From Gemmatimonadota bacterium (GTDB taxonomy: Bacteria > Gemmatimonadota > Gemmatimonadetes > Longimicrobiales > Longimicrobiaceae): a stretch of 14,434 nt of DNA. The position numbers and the translations under genes were made by a program. Under the pieces are notes generated by a model. The model was not told the DNA's origin. It did not search any database and saw only the letters and a list, made by a program, of their open reading frames with translations. Every line of letters begins with the position of its first letter. Position 1 is the first letter of the stretch. Of this stretch, positions 6,933 through 12,855 are shown piece after piece. The DNA is taken from the NCBI GenBank assembly GCA_019348475.1, contig JAHWJJ010000050.1, forward strand, positions 1 through 14,434, given 5' to 3'.

Positions 6933-7460
6933 TCAGTTGACGGCGGTGAACGTGAACGCGATGTCGCCGGTGAAGTCGCCCACGCCGGCCGCCGCGCTGC
7001 CGGTCACGGTGCCGCCGATGAGCACGTACGTGCTCTGGCTGGTGCCCGGGGTGCCGGCGCTGAAGCTGAACGAGGCGCAGCCGCCGGTGTCGGTGCCGGT
7101 GCCGCCGCTGCTGGTGGCCGTGGCGCAGGTGGCCGCGAAGCCCAGGGTGGCGCCGGTGGTGCTGTTGGTCAGCACGGTGGGCACGGTGGCGGTGACGTTC
7201 ACGTTGCTGTTGTGGCCCACCTGAATCTGGCCCAGACCCGCGGTGGCCAGCCCCGAAAGCGCCGACTGGCTGGCGCCGCTGCTGGCCAGGGTGCTGCTGG
7301 CGCCCATGGACAGCGTGCCGAACTTGAGCTGGTGCGTCGTGGAGGCGGTCAGGTCGGCCTGCACGCGGGCGGACGCGTTTACGGTCGCGGTCGCCGTCTG
7401 AGCGGCGGCGGGGGCGGCGAACAGCGACAGCGCGGCCACGGCCAGAGCGAGCTTCTTCAT
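6933..7460 (-). CDS. DUF4402-like pilin, first gene of the pilus operon (probable major subunit)
   Basis: A 175-aa protein from ATG 7460, preceded by a good GAGGA ribosome site. A classic signal peptide (MKKLALAVAALSLFAAPAAA) would be cleaved before Q21. The mature N-terminus QTATATVNASARVQADL is an alternating strand that could serve as donor strand. LKFGTLSMGASSTL (45-58) is the family's LxFGxxxxG core. C112 and C128 could pair. The last strand, GDIAFTFTAVN, resembles the other subunits. The protein is rich in Ala/Thr/Ser/Gly and almost free of charge, as expected of an abundant fibre protein. First position in the operon and the strongest ribosome site of the cluster suggest the major pilin. 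An upstream in-frame start at 7706 would displace the signal peptide and is rejected. Confidence 0.85.
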   Translation of the reverse strand: MKKLALAVAALSLFAAPAAAQTATATVNASARVQADLTASTTHQLKFGTLSMGASSTLASSGASQSALSGLATAGLGQIQVGHNSNVNVTATVPTVLTNSTTGATLGFAATCATATSSGGTGTDTGGCASFSFSAGTPGTSQSTYVLIGGTVTGSAAAGVGDFTGDIAFTFTAVN

Positions 7461-7517
7461 GTCTTCCTCAGAGGGATGGGAGTGTTGGGGGCACTGCGGT
7501 CGGGCCTCCGGAGGATC

Positions 7518-7574
7518 CGGCAGATGGGCCCGCGTTGCCGGACCCTGAAGGGGCAACGCACATGCCATCTGCCG
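7518..7574 (-). promoter_or_regulatory. Long nested hairpin in the leader of the pilus operon
   Basis: A 10-bp outer stem (7518-7527 with 7565-7574, reading CGGCAGATGG) encloses an internal loop of 4/5 nt. Inside is an 8-bp inner stem (GCGTTGCC at 7532-7539 with GGCAACGC at 7552-7559) with a 12-nt apical loop. It ends 58 nt upstream of the first pilin's ATG. A perfect 10-bp palindrome, CCTCCGGAGG (7505-7514), lies between it and the gene. It is likely a regulatory RNA structure or operator for pilus expression. It matches no riboswitch class I know. Confidence 0.6.
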
Positions 7575-7640
7575 ATTGGACGCCAACCTGAAGTGTGGCA
7601 ACAATTTATCCTCGCTCCGCTCAGTCGTCCAGTGGGACCG

Positions 7641-7686
7641 CGTTCCCGTTCGGGAACGGGCGCGTGTTCCTGATCGGGAACACGCG
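7641..7686. repeat. Paired palindromes built on GTTCC/GGAAC (second site)
   Basis: The first palindrome is CGTTCCCG (7641-7648), TT, CGGGAACG (7651-7658). The second is CGCGTGTTCC (7661-7670), TGATCG, GGAACACGCG (7677-7686). Stems are perfect, and the 2-nt plus 6-nt centre design matches 236-277. The site lies 47-92 nt past the stop of the class V enzyme gene and upstream of the pilus operon leader. It could be a binding site or a dispersed repeat. Confidence 0.6.
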
Positions 7687-7732
7687 GGTGCCGCGCGTGC
7701 CGTCACCGGCGTGCAGCCTCTTCCGAGGCGGA

Positions 7733-8872
7733 TCAGCAGCGCTGGAGCGCGTCGATGAACAGGCGGTTCTCGTCCGGGGTGTTGTAGAAGTGGGGGGACA
7801 CGCGCACGTAGCCGGCGCGGTAGTCCACGATGACGTTCTGCTGCGCCAGGCGGTGCACCGCGCCGGGGGCGTCGTGGTGGCGCACCAGGATGATGCCGGA
7901 GCGGCGTGCCGGGTCGGCGGCGATCTTCATCTCCATCCCCGCTTCACGCGCCAGCTGCACCAGGTCTTCCGTGAGCGCGGCGATGCGCTCGTAGATCTTC
8001 CGCTCCCCCGCCTCGGCAAAGATCTCCAGGCCCCCCAGCGCCGTGTAGGCCGTGGGGACGGCGGGGGTGCCCATCGAAAAGCGGCCTGCGTCGTCGCGGA
8101 ACTCCAGCTCGTCGTTGCGGAACAGGAACTGGTCGCGCGCGCCGAACCACGACGCGATCGTGGGCCGCAGCTCCGCGATGCGCTCCTGCCGCACCCACAG
8201 GAAGGCGATCCCCGGCCCGCCCAGCAGCCACTTGAGCGGCCCCGCCACGTACACGTCCGCGTCCACCGCGCGCGGATCGACGGCGATCTGGCCGGCGGCC
8301 TGGTATCCATCCACCAGGAACAGCGCCCCCGCCCTGCGCGCCGCCGCCGCCGCGCCCGAAAGGTCCTGCACGTAGCCGGTGCCGTAGAAGACGTGGCTGG
8401 TGGCCACCACGGCGGTGCGCTCGTCCACGTACTCCGCCCAGCGCTCCGGCGGCACGCCGATGCCGTCGTGGGAGGGGACGCGCACCACCTCCACGTCGGG
8501 CCGGGCGAGCCACTGGTACACCAGCGTGGGAAAGTCCAGTTCGGCGACCACCACCCGGTTGCGCTTGCGGTAGTCGATGGACGAGGCGATGGACGACAGC
8601 GCCCCGGAAACGCTGGGGGAGAGCGCGATCTCCGTCTCGCGCGCGTTCCACATCGTGGCGACGGACTGCTTGAGCTGGCCCAGGCGGCCCATCCACAGCT
8701 CGTACCAGGCGCTGGCGCCCATGGTGTTCCAGAGCGCCTGATACTCGCCCAGGTACCCCATGGACCGGCGCGACACCGCGCCCAGGGAGCAGGAGTTCAG
8801 GTAGGTGCGCGTCTGCAGGATGGGGAACTCGGTGCGCCAGCGCTCCAGCTCAGGGTGCGGGATGCCGCTCAT
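7733..8872 (-). CDS. Aminotransferase class V-fold PLP-dependent enzyme
   Basis: A 379-aa cytoplasmic enzyme. ATG 8872 overlaps the upstream stop (ATGA). Fold-type I PLP landmarks are in order. TSHVFYGTGYVQD (158-170) holds the cofactor-facing His. LFLVDGYQAAGQIAVD (184-199) has D188, which should contact the PLP pyridine N. AGPLKWLLGGPG (210-221) holds K214 for the Schiff base, followed by a GGPG turn. The C-terminal domain ends VIVDYRAGYVRVSPHFYNTPDE, typical of the family. Closest family styles are kynureninase, isopenicillin-N epimerase and cysteine desulfurase-like proteins. The reaction cannot be fixed from sequence alone. The SHVxxxTGxxxD and GGPG patterns lean towards the kynureninase branch, but no kyn pathway gene is nearby. 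Coupling with the AhpD-like gene suggests a shared process. Confidence 0.87.
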   Translation of the reverse strand: MSGIPHPELERWRTEFPILQTRTYLNSCSLGAVSRRSMGYLGEYQALWNTMGASAWYELWMGRLGQLKQSVATMWNARETEIALSPSVSGALSSIASSIDYRKRNRVVVAELDFPTLVYQWLARPDVEVVRVPSHDGIGVPPERWAEYVDERTAVVATSHVFYGTGYVQDLSGAAAAARRAGALFLVDGYQAAGQIAVDPRAVDADVYVAGPLKWLLGGPGIAFLWVRQERIAELRPTIASWFGARDQFLFRNDELEFRDDAGRFSMGTPAVPTAYTALGGLEIFAEAGERKIYERIAALTEDLVQLAREAGMEMKIAADPARRSGIILVRHHDAPGAVHRLAQQNVIVDYRAGYVRVSPHFYNTPDENRLFIDALQRC

Positions 8873-9252
8873 GCGCCGTGCTCCGCGTGGCCGGTGGATT
8901 CGGGGTTTTCGCCGGTGTTCAGCCGGTCCAGCATGTCTACCGCGCGGCGCAGGTGGGGGATGACGATGGAGCCGCCCACGATCAGCGCCACGTTGAAGGT
9001 TTCGAAGAACTCGGGGTCGGTGACCCCTTCTTCCTTGCAGCGAATGACGTGGTAGGTGATACAGTCGTCGCAGCGAAGCACCATGGAGGCCACGAGGCCC
9101 AGCAGCTCCTTGGTCTTCACGTTCAGCGCGCCGCGTTCGTAGCAGCGCGTGTCCAGCGCGAAGAAGCGCTTGATCTCGAGGTTGCCGGCCTCGAGGATGC
9201 GCGCGTTCATGCGCTCGCGAAACGCGCGGAATTCTGCCAGGCGGTCGGACAT
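8869..9252 (-). CDS. AhpD-like / carboxymuconolactone decarboxylase family protein
   Basis: A 127-aa all-helical protein from ATG 9252, with GGAG 5 nt upstream. The family core is intact: KTKELLGLVASMVLRCDDCITYH (47-68) contains E49 and the redox CxxC (C61, C64) followed by H68. This is the AhpD-type active site, used in peroxidase or disulfide-relay chemistry. After that, EEGVTDPEFFETFNVALIVGGS is the usual second helical pair. It is likely an oligomeric thiol-disulfide or peroxidase protein. No AhpC-type partner is in the window. It is the first gene of a two-gene unit with the class V PLP enzyme (4-nt overlap). A TTGACG at 9304-9309 (minus strand) could be its -35. Confidence 0.88.
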   Translation of the reverse strand: MSDRLAEFRAFRERMNARILEAGNLEIKRFFALDTRCYERGALNVKTKELLGLVASMVLRCDDCITYHVIRCKEEGVTDPEFFETFNVALIVGGSIVIPHLRRAVDMLDRLNTGENPESTGHAEHGA

Positions 9253-9280
9253 CGTCGCTCCGGGTGAAAGAGAGGGCGCA

Positions 9281-9309
9281 ACTTGCTCCCTGCCTCCCGC
9301 TTGCGTCAA
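9281..9309 (-). promoter_or_regulatory. Possible promoter of the AhpD-like gene
   Basis: On the minus strand TTGACG (9309-9304) matches the -35 consensus at five of six positions. The hexamer 17 nt on, GCAAGT (9286-9281), is a poor -10. A start near 9274 would leave a short leader of about 21 nt containing the GGAG ribosome site. Only half of the promoter is convincing. Confidence 0.28.
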
Positions 9310-9350
9310 GAACGGCGGGCGGCGCCTGCGGAGCGCATGACTGGGCTCGC

Positions 9351-9377
9351 ACCTCCCCCGAAACTGCCGGGGGAGGT
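9351..9377. repeat. AAACTGC-loop hairpin A1
   Basis: Stem ACCTCCCCCG (9351-9360) pairs with 9368-9377; the loop is AAACTGC (9361-9367). The two closing base pairs differ from the hairpin at 2329-2359 in a complementary way (CG/CG here, AC/GT there). Confidence 0.8.
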
Positions 9378-9731
9378 TGCACTGCATGCGGCGAGGTTCC
9401 GTCGCGATGGTCGGCCCGCGCCGCGCCCCCACCGCTCGCTTATGCTCGCACCTCCCCCAAAAACCCCTGGGGGAGGTTGGGCCTGGGCAGGGTGCGGGGC
9501 GCATGACTGGGTCCGAGCAGGCCCCCTCCGCTCGCTCAGGCTCGCACCTCCCCTGCGGGGGAGGTTGAACTGCATTCGGCGAGGTTCCGTCGCGATGGCC
9601 GGCTCGCGCCGCGCCCCCACCGCGCTCGCCTATGCTCGCACCTCCAAAAACCCTGGGGGAGGTTGGGCCTGGGCAGGGTACGGAGCGCATGACCGGGTCC
9701 GAGCAGGCCCCCTCCGCTCGCTCACGCTCGC

Positions 9732-9758
9732 ACCTCCCCCGAAACTGCCGGGGGAGGT
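9732..9758. repeat. AAACTGC-loop hairpin A3
   Basis: Identical to A1: stem 9732-9741 with 9749-9758, loop AAACTGC at 9742-9748. It is the last element of the array. Confidence 0.8.
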
Positions 9759-9765
9759 TGAACCC

Positions 9766-10247
9766 GACCACGCGTTTACATCATCGAGGCTGCGTGGACG
9801 AGAGCGCTATCGGCACTAGGGAGGCACCCACCTGTCATTCTGAAGGAGGCGCCGCGCGGAAAGAAAGGCCCACAACTACGATTCGCCACACTTCGCCGGT
9901 CCCCCGCATTCCGCGCAGCATCCTCTGCCGTCCGGCCAAGCACCCATCGGAGCCGCTCCAGCGGCATTCGGGCGTGGCCCTGACCGCCGCCGTGCTTCTG
10001 TGCGGTGCCAGGCGGCGAGCGATATCGCAGCCGTTTGCGTGAGGCGCTATCTTCTTCACCCGTGGCAGCTCTGATCCCTGTACCACCGACCCCGAGCGGG
10101 CGATGCCGCACTGGCATCATTCTGGTTGGAATCACGGCGTTCCAGTCCGGCGCCGGTCCGCGCAGGCCTGCACGGGCGGCTAACGCCCGCGTGCGGAGCC
10201 GTAGTCTCGGCCAGTCGCAATCCCTGCTTTCATCCCCACGGGAGCAA
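9766..10247. other. Intergenic region upstream of the metallopeptidase gene
   Basis: No gene is visible. Translation of the minus strand at about 9820-9870 gives a GASFRMTGG-like string, which I recognise as the mark of a widespread intergenic repeat containing TGTCATTCTGA (9833-9843). A GC-rich hairpin around CACGGGCGGCTAACGCCCGCGTG (near 10170-10193) sits in the probable leader of the peptidase gene. I see no confident promoter. Confidence 0.45.
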
Positions 10248-12293
10248 ATGCGCATGCGGAGAATCCTCACCGCGCTCGCTGCAGCGGCGCTCTCCGTCCG
10301 TCCCGCCCCCGCGCAGGCCCCTTTCACCCCTGGGGAACTCGCGCGGGACGTGGCATCACGCTTCGCCGCGGGTGCGGCGGAGCGGTTCGACAGCGTGTAC
10401 CCCTTCGAGCGCGGCGCCGGGATGGTTCGGTTCGCGGCCAGCCGCGGGCTCGCGCGCCGGGCGACTGTCGCGCACGTGGTGCGGGCGGAGGGCGACACCG
10501 CGGTGATCCTGCTGGGCGGACACGTGGAGTTCGGTAACTCGGGAAACGAAACTGGGTATGCGACCGGATATTCCGGGCTTTACGCGGCACGCCGCACGCC
10601 CGTGGGGTGGCGGCTCGTAAGCCGAATCTTGCCTTCCGCGACCGGGCGCATCCGATCTCAGGCGCTCGGTGTCGCGCTGGAGCCCGGGCGCGGGTTGGCG
10701 GTGGACGACACAATGGACGTGGAGGTGCGCGGCGCCAACGGCTTCGCCGTCCACCTTAACCATCGGGCCGCGGTCGCCGCGGTGCGCGTGAATGGGCGCG
10801 CCGTTCGCCACCAGGCGGGCGGAGGGATCCTGTGGGTGCCGGCGCGAGAAGGCCCCACCCGGATCATCATCCGCTACACGCTCGACGTGGCGCGCGACTC
10901 CGCCGCCGACCCCAACGCCGGGCGGTTCGCGGCGCCCTTCGGGCACGTGCGGGGCGAGTACTTCTGGCACCCGCGCTTCGACACGGAATCCGGGGCGGGG
11001 ACCGCGTTCCGCATCATGGTACGCGCTCCCGCCGCTTATCACGTCGCCGCGGATGTTCCTCAGAATGCGCGAGTGGCAGGAGGAGTGCGGGTCGTACGCG
11101 CGGCGTCGGCCGGTCCCACGTCCTCACTCTCGCTTTTCTACGACCGGGAATGGTGCGTCACCGAGCGGCGCGTGGGCGGCTTTCGCTTCGTCTCGTTCGC
11201 CACCCCGGGCTTCACGCCCAGCGCCGATTCCCTGGCGGTGGAATTCGAGCGAGCGTACCGCCTGCTGGCGGGGATCTTCGGCACGCCGAGGGGCGGCTAC
11301 ATCGCCGTGGTCCAGGGGCGCGCACGCGAAGGCGCCGGGTGGCTCTTCCGCAGCAACGATGCGCTGGTCGCGGCGGAGCGGGGCGGCGTTTTCTTGGTGG
11401 GACACCCCGCGCCGCGGGCGTACTTCGGCCACGAGGTGGCGCACGGGTGGACGAACCCCACCGGCGAGGCGGCGCGCTTCCTGAGCGAAGGGTGGGCCAC
11501 CTTCGCCGAGTCCCTGCTACTGCGGGCCGGGTACGGCGTGGAGGTGGAGCGAACCTTCTGGGAGCGGTCACGCAACCTGTACGAAATCGGAGGATACGAG
11601 GGGCGGTCCCGCATTCGCGGAGACCAGGGTGACCTCTCGTACCACAAGGGCGCCTGGATCTTCCGCATGCTCCGCGATGCAGTGGGCGACTCCGCCTTCA
11701 CGCGCGGGATGCGGGCATACATGTCCATCCCGATCGGCCAGCCGGCGGGCGTAGAAGAACTCGCTGCTGCGCTCTCGCGTGCCTCCGGCCGCGACATCGC
11801 GTCGTTCCTCCGGCCGTGGGTGGAGGAGGCGGTGATCCCCGACGTGGACGCGCACGCCGAAGGCGAGCGCATCGTCATTACGCAGCGCGGGCCGGTGTTC
11901 CAGCTTCCGCTGGAACTGGAGATCCACACCGCGTCGGGCGCCCCCGTGCGGCGCACCATTTGGCTGGCCCGGGCTGCCGATACGGTGGTGGTCCCCGGAG
12001 CCGAGCTCCTGGATGTGCACGTCGACCCGGAGCACCGCCTCCTGCTCCGGCGCAGACGGGGGGAGGTGGTGCGCTTCGAGCACACGGCGCCCGGCGCGGA
12101 GCGTGTGATGCTGCGGGGGAACCTGTCTTCGGCGGAAATCCCCGCCGTCCGCGACGGCGAGCAGTGGAGCGTGACCCTTCCGCTGACGGAGGGGCGATAT
12201 GCGTACTCCTGGGTGGTGGACGGTAACGCGACCCCGCTTCGGCTCCGGGTCGTGCTACCCCGGGAAGAGCTGGAGAACCCGTATCCGCGCTGA
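10248..12293 (+). CDS. Exported M1-like (gluzincin) metallopeptidase with C-terminal CBM48/AMPK-like domain
   Basis: A 681-aa protein from ATG 10248; ATG 10254 is equally possible and sits better with the GGGAG at 10240-10244. A Sec signal peptide covers ~1-23 (RRILTALAAAALS...APAQ). Residues ~150-300 form the beta-rich N-terminal domain seen before M1 catalytic domains (GRFAAPFGHVRGEYFWHPRF at 225-244). The zinc site is HEVAH (395-399) with the downstream Glu in SEGWATFAE (E414). DLSYHKGAW (462-470) matches the M1 YxKG motif with the catalytic Tyr (Y465). The gap between HExxH and Glu is 14 residues, not the usual 18, and no GAMEN exopeptidase motif is visible. Residues ~605-670 (VVRFEHTAPGAERVMLRG...LTEGRYAYSWVVDG) resemble a CBM48/glycogen-binding E-set domain. 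Likely an exported zinc peptidase; the substrate is unknown. Confidence 0.85.
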   Translation: MRMRRILTALAAAALSVRPAPAQAPFTPGELARDVASRFAAGAAERFDSVYPFERGAGMVRFAASRGLARRATVAHVVRAEGDTAVILLGGHVEFGNSGNETGYATGYSGLYAARRTPVGWRLVSRILPSATGRIRSQALGVALEPGRGLAVDDTMDVEVRGANGFAVHLNHRAAVAAVRVNGRAVRHQAGGGILWVPAREGPTRIIIRYTLDVARDSAADPNAGRFAAPFGHVRGEYFWHPRFDTESGAGTAFRIMVRAPAAYHVAADVPQNARVAGGVRVVRAASAGPTSSLSLFYDREWCVTERRVGGFRFVSFATPGFTPSADSLAVEFERAYRLLAGIFGTPRGGYIAVVQGRAREGAGWLFRSNDALVAAERGGVFLVGHPAPRAYFGHEVAHGWTNPTGEAARFLSEGWATFAESLLLRAGYGVEVERTFWERSRNLYEIGGYEGRSRIRGDQGDLSYHKGAWIFRMLRDAVGDSAFTRGMRAYMSIPIGQPAGVEELAAALSRASGRDIASFLRPWVEEAVIPDVDAHAEGERIVITQRGPVFQLPLELEIHTASGAPVRRTIWLARAADTVVVPGAELLDVHVDPEHRLLLRRRRGEVVRFEHTAPGAERVMLRGNLSSAEIPAVRDGEQWSVTLPLTEGRYAYSWVVDGNATPLRLRVVLPREELENPYPR

Positions 12294-12551
12294 CTGTGCG
12301 CAGGTAGGGATCCGGCGCTCGATCAGCACCCTGCGCAGCGAACGGCGAGCGCTGCGTGACTGCCAGGTTCTCCTGCCAGTTTGTGACTCAGTAGAGACTT
12401 CGCTTTTTCTGCGGCGATCCGCTCCAGCGCGAGGCACGGCCATTCGCCCGTACCGCGCCCGCCGGGGAGGTGTTATCCTTCCCGCGGGGCGCGCGTACGG
12501 TGCACGGGCGCCCATCGACCGAATCCACCGATCCGAGAGCCGACGACACGG

Positions 12552-12791
12552 ATGCCGAAGGACAGGGCCATCTTTCAGGACGAGCAGGGCCGCAGCTGGC
12601 TGGTGGAGATCCAGTTCGGGCACCCGTCGCCCGCGGAGCTGGGGATCTACGCCGCGCGCTTCCAGTGCCCGGAAGACCCCGCCGAGCCCGTGCGCGTCGG
12701 CTTTCTGCTCCAGGACGACGTGGCGCGCGGGGACCAGGAGGGGCTGCGCGAGGCGCTGGCCGAGTCCGACCCCGCCGAGGCCGTCGGCTGA
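12552..12791 (+). CDS. Small hypothetical protein (79 aa)
   Basis: A short acidic protein with ordinary codon pattern (strong G/C in third positions) and balanced composition. It looks like a real gene rather than a shadow, and it fits in front of the JAB-helicase gene. It begins MPKDRAIFQDEQGRSWLVEIQ and contains SWLVEIQFGHPSP, then VRVGFLLQDDVARGD, then an acidic helix EGLREALAESDPAEAVG. No signal peptide or membrane segment is present, so it is likely cytoplasmic. I do not recognise the family. It has no strong ribosome site. It ends 64 nt before the JAB-helicase gene, with a GC-rich 8-bp hairpin (12806-12813 with 12827-12834) between them, so co-transcription is possible but unproven. Confidence 0.7.
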   Translation: MPKDRAIFQDEQGRSWLVEIQFGHPSPAELGIYAARFQCPEDPAEPVRVGFLLQDDVARGDQEGLREALAESDPAEAVG

Positions 12792-12855
12792 CCGCACCGG
12801 CACACCCGCCGCGGCGCGCTCCGCGGCGCGGCGGCCCCGCTGAACCCGCATCCGC

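Larger units (their letters stand above)
9329..9765. repeat. Alternating A-B-A-B-A array of palindromic repeats
   Basis: Five ACCTCC...GGAGGT palindromes each follow the phrase CTCGCACCTCC. A-type hairpins begin at 9351, 9546 and 9732; B-type at 9450 and 9640. Period A to A is 195 then 186 bp; B to B is 190. A1 and A3 have 10-bp stems and the loop AAACTGC. A2 has lost 7 nt and has a TGCG loop. B1 has a 10-bp stem with an A/C-rich loop (AAAACCCC). B2 has lost 4 nt from one arm. Spacers come in two kinds: one with GCGAGGTTCCGTCGCGATGG, the other with GGGCCTGGGCAGGGT and GAGCAGGCCCCCTCCGCTCG. Each kind is present twice at near identity. A truncated second-type spacer precedes A1. The architecture is BIME/REP-like, with no coding capacity of its own. 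Confidence 0.9.

Noticed and set aside
7575..7595. Sigma-54-like promoter for the pilus operon (GG and GC with 10-nt spacing on the minus strand)
   Set aside because: Only the GG/GC spacing and TGGC fit; other consensus positions fail. The start site would fall inside the leader hairpin.
9329..9765. CRISPR array
   Set aside because: The repeated units are palindromes separated by spacers that are themselves repeated. There are only five units and no cas genes. This is a REP/BIME-like array.
9283..9819. Plus-strand open frames through the repeat array
   Set aside because: They translate the palindromic repeats into repetitive Arg/Pro/Gly peptides. The array itself explains them.
10005..10247. 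N-terminal extension of the metallopeptidase frame from 10005
   Set aside because: It would place about 80 low-quality residues before a clear signal peptide. A GGGAG ribosome site supports the start at 10248 or 10254.
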